The notes below the pieces were generated by a model. The model worked only from the letters and a program-made list of their open reading frames with translations, was not told the DNA's origin and made no database searches. The translations under genes and the position numbers were made by a program. A stretch of DNA of 64,000 bases, taken from the NCBI GenBank assembly GCA_946811185.2, contig OX328096.1, positions 22,943,881-23,007,880 on the forward strand. Reading direction: 5' to 3'. Shown here one piece after another: positions 13,001-20,950 of this stretch (its first letter is position 1; each line of letters opens with the position of its first letter). The stretch comes from Hippopus hippopus. Its lineage: Eukaryota > Mollusca > Bivalvia > Cardiida > Cardiidae.

Positions 13001-16000
13001 AAGGCAGTCGTTGTTTTAGTTTTTTACCGTTTTTTGAACAATTTCATGTGCCTTGTATTTGCTTCGAGCTGTGTGGAAAAACTTTGACATCTCCATTGAC
13101 CTTCTGCCTTGAAAAACGTATGATCCGTGCTCTGGCAAAAGGGGGTTTAATGCATCTCCGTGATGCACCATACCAAGCATGACATCACATGATTATGGAC
13201 CCATAAAACCCGTTTTGTCGAACCACCGACCGAATCATGAAGTGGAATGGTCCTTTGACATGTTAAAAATTAATCTATTAGAAAACGTTTTGATTCAGGT
13301 CAGCCTGCGCGGACTGCGCAGGCTATCCTGAGTCGATACTTTTTGCAGATGTTTACAGCCCCTTTTTCATAGGGCATGGTTCATAGGCCTACATATCAAA
13401 TTTTCCAACGCAGCTCGAAGTAAATACAAGGGCCAGGAAAGTTACAACAACATAACATTCCGTATTCATTATTATATCATGAATATCAATTCTATCCTTC
13501 AGGTGATATATACGAGGAGAAAACCTACCACTGCAACAACTTCCTACACTGGGTCAACTGGACCTTGAGTAACAAGGACCCGGATGTGTCCAACTTCTTT
13601 GTCAGCATGACACAACATGCCTGTGAGGACAAACATGATTGTATTGAGAATTCGCCGTTGTTCTCTTTGATCGGTAAACCATTTAAACTCAACAAAACTT
13701 CTAAATTGCCACTTTTAAGCTGCACTTCCCCGTAGACCTCTTATTTGCATCTCTGTCCAGAAAACAGACACTTCATTTGGTTTGCTTTTTTGCAGAATAA
13801 GTAATCAGTGCCAAAACATACCTCAGCCTAAGTTTGATAAGAATTCACTGACTTGTTCTTGTTAAAGGGGCTTATTCAACATCCTTTCACTCAACATTGA
13901 AAATTTAAAAATCAAATTCTTGAAATCTTCATGCTCGTTTTCTCGGATCATATTTTTCTGTAAAAAATAATCTTCATGTTTTTCTCTTATTAACTACAAA
14001 ACTTTAGCTATCTAAGCTTCTCTTTTTAATCTGTTTTGGCTGGATATCCTCTTTTTAAAAGACATGGCTTCTGTTAGCAGAATCGAGTCTTTTCGTTACT
14101 GTACCGTGGCTAACGTCAAGATATAAGTTACAATTTGTTTACATTTACCTGTCTATTACGGGGTCAATTTCAAGGAGAAACAAAAGTGGAGGTTTAAAAG
14201 TTTTGCTGAGTGCATTTCTTTATAAAAGAACATTATCAACATAATGAATAAGTATTGAAGGAATGAAGGGAATTTTTTTTTGTTTTCATGGAGGTATGAA
14301 AAAAAAAGCCTAATCACACTGTATGAAACCGCTTCGCGGTTTCATACAGTGTGATTAGGTTTTCTTTTTTCATACCTCCATGAAAACAAAAAAAAAAAAA
14401 TTCTCTTCATTCCTCGTAATTCAATATCACAGACAACAAATATGCACTTAAATAATACTAACTGCTCTTTTTTTATAAATCCAACATTGCATATTTATTT
14501 ACTGTCCTTTTCATTGATATTTCATAGCGCGGTAACTGCTCCTTCATGACGTAAAAATGACGTAATTCATGACGTCATTATAGTATTGAACATTTGCAGA
14601 TTGAGTGGATTTATTATTAGAAGTTCAATACGCTAGAATTAAGTTGAAGATAAGATTGTTTAATCCCAGCAGAGTAACAATGAGTTTTCAGCTCTCTCTT
14701 TGAATTGACTGTTGGATTTTTTTTTTCAGTATTCAGAAAAAATAAATTCAGCTAGCAATTTGAACTTCGGACTCGATATAGAATCAGAACGAAAAACATT
14801 ATGAAATCTGGTATACATGTTTGTTTACATTAGTTTGACTGCAAAAGTAGTTCCGGCACTGCTTATTTTTTTTTTTCATGGAGCTATGAAAAATATTTTT
14901 CAGCCAATCAGCACTCGCCAATGTTCATGAAAAAATATTGAATTATTAAGTTGTGAATCAGTCATGTGATCAAGAACCCAGGGCTCATATTCACAAACCG
15001 TTCTAAATTGCATTGCTAGCCTCATTCTAGACTAAGAAAGCAACGTAATTTCTATTTGGCTAAAACAAATGTCTGATTGGCTATTTAGTTTAGCCGTTCA
15101 TAAAATGCGTTACTTTGAATTCAGAAAGTTCTCAAGAATGATTGGACTAAGAATGATTTTAAAAATGGTTTGTGAGTACGGGCCAAGGGGTGTTTAGTTT
15201 GAATGCAACTAGGCCAAGCTGAGTATGAAAATGTAATGATTGTCTTTGCGGCCAGGGTCTAAATTCCCCAACCATTCTTAGCTTCGTTTTAAGTCCTATT
15301 CTAGATTTAGATGGTAACGCTGCTTCTGAATGGCTAGACATATTGGTTAAGTCAACCAGAAGGCCTTACTTTCAAATTTAGTAAATTATTGAGAATAAGA
15401 CTAAGAATGTTCTCAGAAAGGATCGGTGAATACGGACCCAGGGCTCATTCCTCCTTCGCTTTTCTTTTTTTTAATTTTATGTATGTCCAAGGACCACACT
15501 ATCTCATGATCAAGTCTGTTGTTGGAAAAAAGGATTTTATGGATCCATAATTATGTGATTACTTGCAGAAGCATTGATTTTGTCAAATCATAGCTCATAT
15601 GTTAAGATCGGATCAAAATGGGTAATCGCTCGTTTTGAGCAATTTCTCATTTTGTTACAATGTTTAAATCTTGTTTACTTCAAGACAAAATAAAAATTGT
15701 CTTTAGATCGTAGAAATTCAGTGGTGCAAAATGACAAATGATAATAAACATGATGAAGTCCAACACCTTGATTATCGTTCTTGCCATTTTTAGCGCCATC
15801 ATATTGGAGGATTTTCCGTCCGGACCCGAAAAAAAGTGTAGAAGAATACGTATACTCGTCTGCACAAAACCCAAGCCCAGTGATGTCACTGTTGGAGGAT
15901 ATCTATGCAATACAGGCGAAGGGCCTGGTCAAATTCTGGGTTAAAGATGACACTGAAATGACGGCACTGAAAAGACAGCTTGAAGTAAGAAGGATTATCT

Positions 16001-17808
16001 TCTTGTTGTACAAGTTTTGGTTAGCATAATTATCTCCCTTTAATAAATGCAAATGAGGTAGGCTCGGCGAAGTGTTGAGCTGGCTTGTGTAGATATATAT
16101 ATATTAGCTGAAGCATTGAAGCCGTACTCTGTGAAAAGGGGGCTTAATGCATCTGCAAAAAGTATCGACCCAGACCTGGGCCGAAACTTTTTGCTATCCG
16201 TAAATTTTCTGCATGTCCAACGACCATTCTACCTCATAATTCAGTAGGTTGTAGGACAAAATGGATTTTTATGGATCTATGATCATGTGATGACTTGCGT
16301 GGTATAATGCATCACGGAGATGCATGAAGTGCCAAATCCAGGCACCTTTACAACGTTTGTTTCAATTTCTCGCTTACTGTTTGTTGCGACTGGCTGTTCG
16401 AAACAACAGGCATTAATGGATTTGAGCCATGCTCTGTGAAAAGGAGGCTTAATGCATCTCTTTGATGCATCGTTCCAAACAAGTCAACTATTCATAGGGA
16501 AATCCATCAACAAAGGCAGGTTATTCTCAAATCTTTTGACAAAGTTATTCCAAATTTTTAACTTAAAATTTTTACTGAAAAGTTAATTGCAGTCGAGTGT
16601 TTGCACCCGAATTCTCTGCACTTATTTATGAGATTTTGTAATGGTTTTGTTGCCAGGTTGTGATGCTCTACAACAAAGATGTGACTCAGATCGACGTGTA
16701 TGTTGACCGGTACAAGAACACCAAGGATGCCGTCATTGGTATCATCGAAAAGGCAGCAAGAACCATGGTCAAACAGGGCTGTCCGGAGTACACGAGGGAG
16801 ACTCTTACTCCGTACTCTGTACAAGAAGTCCCCGCAGGTAGGTTGTCTTGCTGAGTTATGTATATAGAGGTTGTGCTGCGTGCTTCAGCGGTTGAGGAGT
16901 TGGATAAGTAACCCATAGAGTCCCTAGGTTAATCCTCACACGTAGCACTGGGGCTTTTCGTAGGAGTGTCTTTTGGGCAATGTCCTTTCAAAGTTCCAGC
17001 GTAGTTCTGTAAAATCCTGGAAAAATATGAATAAGAGAGTTGTCGGAGTAATACGACTGAAATCATTTGAAAGTGACGTGTTACACCATTAATTCAATCA
17101 TTATTTGTAAAGGAAGGTAATTAGAACTTTTACAGTGGAAAATGTAGCATCACTTAAACACATCGGTAAAATTATATCAGTTTTCTATTCTTTGCTCTTG
17201 TCAGTGTCGTTCTTCAGCTTCACAAGTACTAGTCTCAGCAGGACATTTGCAGTGCCTTGTATAGCGACACTACCATGTTACCATAGCCACCAGGGCAGTT
17301 TGAACCAGGATTCCATCATTACAAATCTGATGTCAAAGCCGCTGAACCAGTTTCAGATTTCAAATAGAGTGCATGTAGTTCTATCCATGTTCTTTGGATC
17401 TATTCATTATCCTGAATATAGGCCTATATTTCTGTCATGTTCTTTCAAAGCAGTAAACCGGTCTCTTGCATGAATATTTAGGTTTCGCATATACATCCAA
17501 GCTTTACACCTATGCAGTAATTCATGAATTGCAGTTATGCCAATGTAAAACAAGACAAATTTATGATGCATAGCATCATAGAAGCCGCAATCTTTTGGTG
17601 GACAATTTCAGAAATATTGACTCTCTTGAGAAATTGAGATTACATTTTTTGTATCTGTTTTTACCCCCACCCCCCACCAACGGGAAATCGTGACAAATGG
17701 TACTAAAATGCAAGGAAAAAAGAAACAGAAAATAATATGTACATGTATTCTAACTCTAAAAAAGAAAAAAAGAAGTTTAGAGAGGAATATTAAATAATCT
17801 TGTTATTA

Positions 17809-17839
<31 letters not shown>

Positions 17840-20815
17840 AAGTGATATTTATTTGGAAAAAAAAATGAAAAAAAAAAAAAAAAAAACACGTAAAAGCATC
17901 GGAATTTTTAAATTTCTACTCAAAATTTGAAAATGGAGAAATTGCGCATTCAAATACGGCATTTTCCATTTATTAAATGATTTTAGAATGGAAACTTCTG
18001 TAGCGGCATCAAAGGCAATACTACAGAATTATTTAAGTTACCAATTACTCAAAGTGATATTAAGATCGTTATTCACATATGATGTTTACATGTATTTACA
18101 ATTTTTATCAGTGACCTCTTCTTTGTGTTTCATTTTTTTTACAACAAAAAAGAAGAAGAAGAAAAAAAAAGAAAATATTCAACAACTTTTTTTCTAAAAG
18201 ATGATCTTCTTGCTTGTCAAAAAGTATCTTAGCATGCTTGTAACATAGTGAATCAAACATTTCTACTCTAGAAACAAAAACTTTTGCATGGCATCTCTAA
18301 AATTATTCTGATCATAGCCTGAACAGTTGGCACAAACCACGTTTCTTTTATTCCTGAAATGGCAGCCACACACACACACAAAAAAGATTTTTTTAAAGTC
18401 TTTAAATATCTGGATCTATTCAACCACAACATAATATCTATTACTATACATATTTCGTTTAATAAATAGTAGTTTGAACCATTTTCTGCATAGGCCTTGT
18501 GCATGCCTAGTGTAAAACTTCTAATGTAAATTTCAAGAGCTATTCTAAACCTTTGACCAGCAGCGACGTAAAAAGTTGTATATTCATAGTAATAGTTTCT
18601 GTAATAACTTTAACCCTTCGACTACACAACGAAATAAATACACTGAGTAAGGAAAACAAACAAGATTTTCTTTTATGTTTACGAAATATCTTATAGAATA
18701 TTTTAAAAAATATATTACACGGGCTATCTGCTGTCTGATCTTCATCTATTTCTGTCATTTTCGAGCAGCTTCAATCCTTAGAGCACCAGGCACCACCATG
18801 ATAATTACTGTAGTCAATGTACATCACGATCCATACATCATGTTTCAAGCAGGCCTGGTTTTAAGGGTTCTGTAGATCAGGACCATACCGTACAGCACGT
18901 ACAGTCTGACCATAACAGCTTCGTCACACAATACAGTAAATGCTAAATTTCACAGGTCTCATAAGGTAGATGTTTCGTGTAACAAAAATCCAGTCGGCTA
19001 ATGTGTAGACGAAGGGAAGAAAAAGGGTTATCTTTTCGCAAGTATTCTATAAATAGCTGATGTAGACGCCTCTTGTGTAGGGAGGTAACCAGTCTATACC
19101 TTGATCAAAGGTTAACCGCCGTTTTATCCTTTACAAATTAAAATTGGACGAAAAACTTGTACATAAAATTGCTTCTGATTATCATATTCTAAGATGCTTT
19201 CTGTATCATAATCATCATTATTTTGTTTTGTAAAAAAGTAGACAAATGCGAAAACCATTGAGAGGTGGGAAAGCTTGTGATAAATGGAAAGCATAACAAC
19301 TTCGTTTGGGAAAATAGAAGGAATCCTACATGTTTGAAAACTTCGGGCAGGGATCTTATATGTGTATATACGATCCCTGCTTCGGGGGACTAGCCAATGA
19401 AAGGATGTTTATCTGTCTGTATTTTTCATTGTTATTTGGGAATGAACTATATATTGCAAGAAAACCAGGTTTGAATTTCATGTAGGTCTGTTGGAATATT
19501 TAAGAAAGAGTCATGTAGAGTAATTCTGTCACAACAGCACAACATTATTAGAAATTTTACAAAAATAATGACCTATCGAATAATTACTGATCATCTACAT
19601 GGTAAGTAGTTTAGGTACATTCCTACTGGAAGCCGCTTTCGAGCGGCTTCCAAAAAAGCCAACATTCGTTGGTTTCTTGAGATAAGAATTTATAATTCTC
19701 GTTATAAACAGAAAACGTTGCAGAGCTCGACAGAGGCTGGCTGAATAATATGTTGTTCTAAACTTGCTTGACCTTTTGCCACAAAATCCCGCGATTACCT
19801 AGGAGGAGGGCTGCTAGAAACATCGTGGAAAAAGGAGAAAATGCTAGTTACCAGCATTGTCTCCGTTTTCCACAATGTTTAATACTCTGTAAAAGTCAGA
19901 TTATGTCTATTGAACCACATTTGATTTGTCGTGAGAAATACATGTGCTTCCATTATGGATAAGTTTAGAATTTTGTCGTGTAGTAAATAGTTAGTAAAAT
20001 TCTACCTCAAACGCCAATTATTTAAAGATTTCATATAAGCTGCTTTCTTGCAAAAGGAAGTTTAAAGCATCACCGTGATGCATTATACCAAGCGAGTCAT
20101 CACACACTTATTTATCCATAAAATCCATCTTGTCTAACAACCGGCTAAATCCTGAGGTAGAACGGTCCTTTGACATACAGAATGTTTACAAATAGCAAAA
20201 AGTTTCGACCCATGTCAGCCTGCGCGGACTGCGCAGGCTGACATGAGTCTATACTTTTTCAGAGAGCATGGCTGATACATTTTTTATATGTTTTATCTGC
20301 CGAGCCCCGGTAGCTCAGTCGGTAGCGTGCAGGGCTTGAGAACACAGGGTCCAGGGTTCGATCCCTTGCTACGACCCCTGGCTCGGCCAATTTCTTTCCG
20401 AGGATTGATGATAGTCACTGCGACAGGATTCATTCCTCTCCCACCGCTGACAATTGTTTCGACGATGATTATGTGGGAAAGCAGCCATTGGCTTGGAAAG
20501 AAAATTGTGCGAAGTACTGGTAAAAGAGACTCCAGGAACGCATGGATAGGTGCACTGGCCGCCGCGATATAACTGAAATAATGTTGAAAACGGCGTTAAA
20601 CACCATACAATCAATCAATCAATCATATTTTTTATCTTTTGATTTTTTATGATTTTTACATGTCTCCCTCGTTTAAAAATTGGTCTTTTTTTTCGTCTTT
20701 ATCAGAGAAGAGAGCAAGATCAGCAGAGGCTGCCAACTCGCTGCGATACAAGCTGAGGGACGACAGACTTAATATTGATAAGAGATGGAGAATGGTCACA
20801 TACGGATCTTTCTGA
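824..20815 (+). CDS. Secreted protein with two degenerate hedgehog-N/M15-peptidase-like domains (5' partial, 11 exons)
   Basis: Joined exons are 824-1012, 3833-4011, 4505-4643, 6127-6289, 7111-7316, 11303-11417, 12373-12578, 13503-13673, 15794-15984, 16657-16837 and 20706-20815. All introns are GT-AG, all phases agree, and 615 residues stay open to a TGA. Residues 1-75 resemble the hedgehog signalling domain (LEAWDES, LHYEGRA, then YIYLSVK where hedgehog has HIHCSVK). Residues 169-257 look like a second M15/hedgehog-type fold (NTHTLGKALQL, then GLGLYNDSIFVDMR). In both, the first His remains (H26, H200) but the Asp seven residues later is Lys33 or Gln207, and the last His is aromatic (Tyr65/67, Phe253), so zinc catalysis is unlikely. 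Residues 327-334 are eight consecutive Lys/Arg followed by SAEV, a likely furin-type site. The rest has several Cys and an NWT glycosylation site at 417. No signal peptide is visible because the 5' end is missing. The function is unknown; the hedgehog relation is structural inference. Confidence 0.8.
1637..1864. mobile_element. Family A MITE, diverged
   Basis: CTCTTTACCAAACGGCAAAA begins it. The hairpin region is GAAAATGTTGACTACCAG and the right end GGTCTTTTGGTAT is decayed. Confidence 0.7.
1995..2251. mobile_element. Family D MITE with two hairpins
   Basis: GCCTGCAACACGCGAAAAG and CTTTTCGGGTGTTGCAGGC are 19-base TIRs. Two internal hairpins (GATCAGCCTGCGCACTCCGC and GATAAGCCTGCGCGAACTGC) flank a unique centre. 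Confidence 0.85.
2813..3006. mobile_element. Family A MITE, right end cut by SINE fragment
   Basis: AACGACGAAATTGTAAACTC and GGAGAAAATGCTGGTAACAA are family A sequence. The right inverted repeat is missing at the junction with the SINE fragment. Confidence 0.7.
3006..3093 (-). mobile_element. 3' fragment of RUDI-like SINE
   Basis: GATTGATTGTATGGTGTAAC, then GGCGGCCAGTGCACCTATCC, are SINE 3' sequence in minus orientation. It abuts the right end of a family A element at 3006 and a family B fragment on the other side. Confidence 0.65.
3106..3281. mobile_element. Half of a family B MITE
   Basis: GCAGGCTGACCTAGGTCGAT, TGCATGTCAAAGGACCGTTC and TTTATGGATCC are in family B order. Only the part after the hairpin is present. 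Confidence 0.7.
3282..3502. repeat. Family F repeat, two direct units
   Basis: Two units of about 105 bases share GTCTACGGCCCCTAACT, GAAGCTGCCGAGATTGGCCG and CCTTTACGAAAACGT. The first unit keeps the empty TTAA used by family A at 54221. Confidence 0.8.
3640..3785. mobile_element. Degraded family A MITE upstream of exon 2
   Basis: GGTAGAAAACACTGTTAGAG and CATTTCTCCTTTTCCCACGA are family A core sequence. It ends about 45 bases before the hedgehog-like exon 2. Confidence 0.55.
3833..4011 (+). CDS. Exon 2 of hedgehog-like gene
   Basis: The acceptor TTTACAG precedes it and the donor GTTCGT follows GGA AAG. Phase runs from 1 to 0. It completes the first domain with TYIYLSVKRMK, aligned with hedgehog's AHIHCSVK; both His positions are Tyr. 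A linker follows and leads to the motif YPLFDKDGK. Confidence 0.85.
4505..4643 (+). CDS. Exon 3 of hedgehog-like gene
   Basis: The acceptor ATTTCAG and donor GTAATT frame 46 codons plus one base. It encodes a segment containing ITLGQFASKAYRYFRLNP and LVECYRDVVY. An alternative donor three bases earlier keeps the same phase, so one Gly more or less is possible. Confidence 0.8.
4799..5038 (+). repeat. tRNA-like head followed by two 84-bp direct repeats
   Basis: GAGCCCGCAAGGTCGGTTGG and box B GATTCGATTCCC at 4799-4865 look like a SINE head. After it comes a unit containing CTGCTGAATAGTAATA and ACGTGTCCAA, and that unit repeats once (about 4871-4953 and 4954-5038). It follows the donor of exon 3 of the hedgehog-like gene. 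Confidence 0.5.
5181..5443. mobile_element. Family D MITE, inverted relative to copy at 1995
   Basis: GGCTTGCAACACGTGAAAAG to CTTTTCGCATATTGCAGGCC. Its centre (AAAACGGAAAATTACATAAA) is the reverse complement of the other copy's centre. Confidence 0.85.
5465..5665. mobile_element. Family A MITE
   Basis: TTAACCATTACCAAGCAATC to GGTAAAGAGTTTA, with the hairpin AAAATGCTGGTAACCAGCAT intact. It follows a family D copy. Confidence 0.8.
5995..6055. repeat. Family C hairpin core
   Basis: GGACAGTATAGATCCAAGAT and its imperfect complement. It lies 70 bases before exon 4 of the hedgehog-like gene. Confidence 0.65.
6127..6289 (+). CDS. Exon 4 of hedgehog-like gene
   Basis: I found this exon by requiring a phase 1 to phase 2 link between exons 3 and 5. 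A T-rich tract and CCGATAG precede it, and GTAAAC follows at 6290. It encodes IEIVRGFLTN and RYNTHTLGKALQLRY. The latter matches the H-x-x-G-x-A-x-D motif of M15 peptidases except that the Asp is Gln207. Confidence 0.8.
6551..6733. mobile_element. Family G MITE
   Basis: GGGTCTGTACTCACCAACTA to ACGGTGAATACGAACTCA with inner CTTCTGATTGGCTTAACCA. Confidence 0.7.
7111..7316 (+). CDS. Exon 5 of hedgehog-like gene
   Basis: The acceptor is TATTAG at 7105-7110 and the donor is GTATTT. It encodes LLKKTIDKCAYRFHEAKMSM and then GLGLYNDSIFVDMR. In M15 peptidases the corresponding strand usually carries the third zinc-binding His (as in FVHVD); here the residue is Phe253. Together with exon 4 it forms the second degenerate domain. 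Confidence 0.85.
7377..7551. repeat. 175-bp near-perfect palindrome
   Basis: The arms ATAAATAGAGGATATTTG and CAAATATTCTATTTAT close it, the centre is GTTGCGCAGCCAC, and GTGAAAGATCGAAATTTATT occurs inverted. It follows exon 5 of the hedgehog-like gene by 60 bases. Confidence 0.85.
8007..8218. mobile_element. Family C MITE, full length (212 bp)
   Basis: TTAACCCTTAGGCTGCTGAT to CAGCTGGAGAATGGTTAA. The off-centre hairpin is GTGTAGATCAAGATCAGACT to its complement at 8037-8113, bounded by GCGGACA and TGTCCG. Confidence 0.85.
8215..8390. mobile_element. Partial family B MITE
   Basis: ACATGCAGAAAATTGACATA, the hairpin at 8293-8336 (CCCGGGTTAGCCTGGGCAGA) and TTTTGCAGATGCATTAAACA are family B. It starts at the end of the family C copy. 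Confidence 0.7.
8485..8713. mobile_element. Family A MITE, young subfamily copy 1
   Basis: It is 229 bp with TTAA at both ends. It differs at only about a dozen places from the copy at 46761-46989, including GGTTTTTACG and TACTCTTCTAAAGTC subfamily markers. Its right TTAA is shared with the next copy. Confidence 0.9.
8710..8930. mobile_element. Family A MITE, abutting the previous copy
   Basis: It starts in the same TTAA that ends the copy at 8485. The hairpin is damaged and the end is GGAAAAGGTTAA. Confidence 0.8.
8987..9298 (-). mobile_element. tRNA-derived SINE, RUDI/V-SINE-like, minus orientation
   Basis: Read on the minus strand it begins with a tRNA-like head (TAGCTCAGTCGGTAG box A and GGTTCGATTCC box B). 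A conserved body follows, and it ends in GGCGTTAAACACCATACAA plus an AATC-repeat tail at 8987-9005. About 310 bp, essentially full length. The RUDI assignment is from memory of molluscan SINEs. Confidence 0.8.
9345..9470. mobile_element. Family L palindromic element
   Basis: GAGCTGCGTGGGGAAATTTG at 9362 folds on AAATTTCCCACGCAG at 9418 around GACCGAAGGTC. Confidence 0.7.
9548..9753. mobile_element. Partial family B MITE
   Basis: CACAGTCTGCGCAGGCTGAC to CTTTTGCCAGACCATAGCTC. The left half before the hairpin is missing. Confidence 0.75.
9938..10149. mobile_element. Family C MITE, full length, opposite orientation
   Basis: TTAACTCCTATCCAGC to GCAGCCTAAAGTTTAA; 212 bp with the hairpin at 10044-10110. 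Confidence 0.85.
10728..10927. mobile_element. Family A MITE, right end truncated
   Basis: TTAACCATTTACCAAACATT begins it. It stops after GAGTCTAAAATTG, before the TIR end. Confidence 0.75.
11303..11417 (+). CDS. Exon 6 of hedgehog-like gene
   Basis: The acceptor is TCCAACAG and the donor GTACGT. The exon opens with DRRIVDPDDY and ends in the middle of a run of basic codons (VVKRK and a split Arg). The basic run continues across the intron into exon 7. Confidence 0.8.
11722..11990. repeat. Repeat end with CCGCCGAAGGCGG hairpin
   Basis: TATCCCCCGCCGAAGGCGGA and a GGACGGACACACGGACGGAC stretch resemble the closing part of the 38460 array. The rest is unique-looking. Confidence 0.5.
12373..12578 (+). 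CDS. Exon 7 of hedgehog-like gene
   Basis: The acceptor is ATAACGACAG and the donor GTAGGG. It completes the basic stretch KRKRRKRR and continues SAEVQEGC, so a mature C-terminal chain could begin at Ser335. The rest is helical-looking with four further Cys (NFCRKL, DGCFGVCGTC). Confidence 0.85.
12604..12770. mobile_element. Degraded family A MITE
   Basis: ACGACTAAATTTAAGACTTA and AACATTTGCAGACATATAAT are family A left-arm sequence. The hairpin reads GGTAACCAGTAAGATC. It lies just after exon 7 of the hedgehog-like gene. Confidence 0.5.
12771..12827. repeat. (ATT)n(ACT)n microsatellite
   Basis: About eleven ATT units run into ACT/TCT units. It lies in intron 7 of the hedgehog-like gene. Confidence 0.9.
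13052..13445. mobile_element. Family L palindromic element split by family B
   Basis: CCTTGTATTTGCTTCGAGCT on the left and AGCTCGAAGTAAATACAAGG on the right are inverted repeats. Between them lies the family B copy. Confidence 0.7.
13120..13386. mobile_element. Family B MITE nested in family L
   Basis: CGTGCTCTGGCAAAAGGGGG to CATAGGGCATGGTTCAT with hairpin CAGCCTGCGCGGACTGCGCA. Family L sequence flanks both sides. Confidence 0.8.
13503..13673 (+). CDS. Exon 8 of hedgehog-like gene
   Basis: The acceptor ATCCTTCAG and donor GTAAAC frame 56 codons. It holds HCNNFLHWVNWT, which includes an N-glycosylation sequon at residue 417, and two more Cys (HACEDKHDC), consistent with an extracellular protein. 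Confidence 0.85.
14258..14412. repeat. 155-bp near-perfect palindrome
   Basis: The centre GAAACCGCTTCGCGGTTTC at 14326-14344 extends through CATACAGTGTGATTAGG and CATGGAGGTATGAA arms, then A/T tracts and GAATGAAG. Confidence 0.88.
14987..15186. mobile_element. Family G MITE
   Basis: CCCAGGGCTCATATTCACAA to GTGAGTACGGGCC, with CTGATTGGCTATTTAG in the middle. Confidence 0.65.
15254..15440. mobile_element. Family G MITE
   Basis: CAGGGTCTAAATTCCCCAAC to ATCGGTGAATACGGACCC. Confidence 0.7.
15475..15602. mobile_element. Right half of a family B MITE
   Basis: TATGTCCAAGGACCACACTA and ATGGATCCATAATTATGTGA to ATCATAGCTCAT. Confidence 0.65.
15794..15984 (+). CDS. Exon 9 of hedgehog-like gene
   Basis: The acceptor is CCATTTTTAG and the donor GTAAGA. 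It encodes SYWRIFRPDPKKSVEEYVY and GLVKFWVKDD. The exon has no Cys and ends in phase 0. Confidence 0.85.
16110..16345. mobile_element. Family B MITE
   Basis: CCGTACTCTGTGAAAAGGGG, a shortened hairpin ACCCAGACCTGGGC, and TGCATCACGGAGATGCATGA. It lies in intron 9 of the hedgehog-like gene. Confidence 0.75.
16424..16485. mobile_element. Terminus of a family B MITE
   Basis: GAGCCATGCTCTGTGAAAAG and GATGCATCGTTCCAAACAAG, then unrelated sequence. Confidence 0.6.
16657..16837 (+). CDS. Exon 10 of hedgehog-like gene
   Basis: The acceptor is TTGTTGCCAG and the donor GTAGGT. It encodes VVMLYNKDVTQIDVYVDRYK and a helical-looking segment ending TPYSVQEVPA. It ends in phase 1, which the terminal exon at 20706 fits. 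Confidence 0.85.
17041..18605. other. Intron sequence without recognisable gene
   Basis: This is part of intron 10 of the hedgehog-like gene. It is AT-rich with A tracts at 17865-17886 and 18145-18170 and the TTA repeat. A tRNA-like stretch at 16875-16950 just before it may be a SINE relic. I see no exon. Confidence 0.5.
17809..17840. repeat. (TTA)n microsatellite
   Basis: About ten TTA units. Confidence 0.9.
18609..19027. mobile_element. Unclassified inverted-repeat element
   Basis: TTTAACCCTTCGACTACACA on the left pairs with TGTGTAGACGAAGGG on the right. A family C-like core (GTAGATCAGGACCATACCG) is near 18871. Confidence 0.5.
19345..19380. repeat. Hairpin around TATATGTGTATATA
   Basis: GCAGGGATCTTATA pairs with TATACGATCCCTGC. 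It could be the end of an unrecognised palindromic element. Confidence 0.5.
19628..19651. repeat. Perfect 10-bp hairpin with TTCG loop
   Basis: GGAAGCCGCT, TTCG, AGCGGCTTCC. As RNA this is a stem with a stable UUCG-type loop. No promoter or gene is visible beside it. Confidence 0.7.
19768..19993. mobile_element. Family A MITE, diverged
   Basis: ACCTTTTGCCACAAAATCCC to TTGTCGTGTAGTAAATAGTTA. The hairpin is GAAAATGCTAGTTACCAGCA. Confidence 0.75.
20036..20276. mobile_element. Family B MITE
   Basis: TTGCAAAAGGAAGTTTAAAG to CAGAGAGCATGGCT. The hairpin CATGTCAGCCTGCGCGGACT is perfect. Confidence 0.8.
20302..20625 (+). mobile_element. tRNA-derived SINE, RUDI/V-SINE-like, full length
   Basis: The head GAGCCCCGGTAGCTCAGTCG and box B GGTTCGATCCC are intact. 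The body and the GGCGTTAAACACCATACAA end are intact, followed by four AATC repeats. It lies in the last intron of the hedgehog-like gene, same strand, 80 bases before the terminal exon. Confidence 0.85.
20706..20815 (+). CDS. Terminal exon of hedgehog-like gene
   Basis: A strong pyrimidine tract and TTATCAG precede it. In phase 1 it reads EKRARSAEAANSLRYKLR and continues to a TGA at 20813-20815. The KRARSAEA motif echoes the RRSAEV motif of exon 7, so a second basic processing site is possible. A SINE ends about 80 bases upstream. Confidence 0.75.
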
Positions 20816-20910
20816 AGCTTTGAAATACCGCTGTCGAAAGAGCAGGAAAAGCAGAAATTCTCAACTGGACACTTAAATTCTTTTCTTAACTCTTTACAAA
20901 ACGGAAAAAA

Positions 20911-20916
20911 AATAAA
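20911..20916 (+). promoter_or_regulatory. Possible poly(A) signal of hedgehog-like gene, inside a MITE
   Basis: AATAAA lies 96 bases after the stop codon, at the left end of a family A element (20886-21298). It is the first canonical signal after the stop that I noticed. Use as a poly(A) signal is inferred from position only. Confidence 0.4.
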
Positions 20917-20950
20917 CTTGTCCAAATTCAAAACATTCTCCAACCACTTC

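Noticed and set aside
17135..17473. Open frame of 112 codons
   Set aside because: No ATG-based start with context, no recognised motif, and it lies inside an intron of a same-strand gene.
20302..20380. tRNA gene
   Set aside because: Box A and box B are present, but it is the head of a SINE with body and tail; the same holds for 9230-9298, 35880 and 56526.
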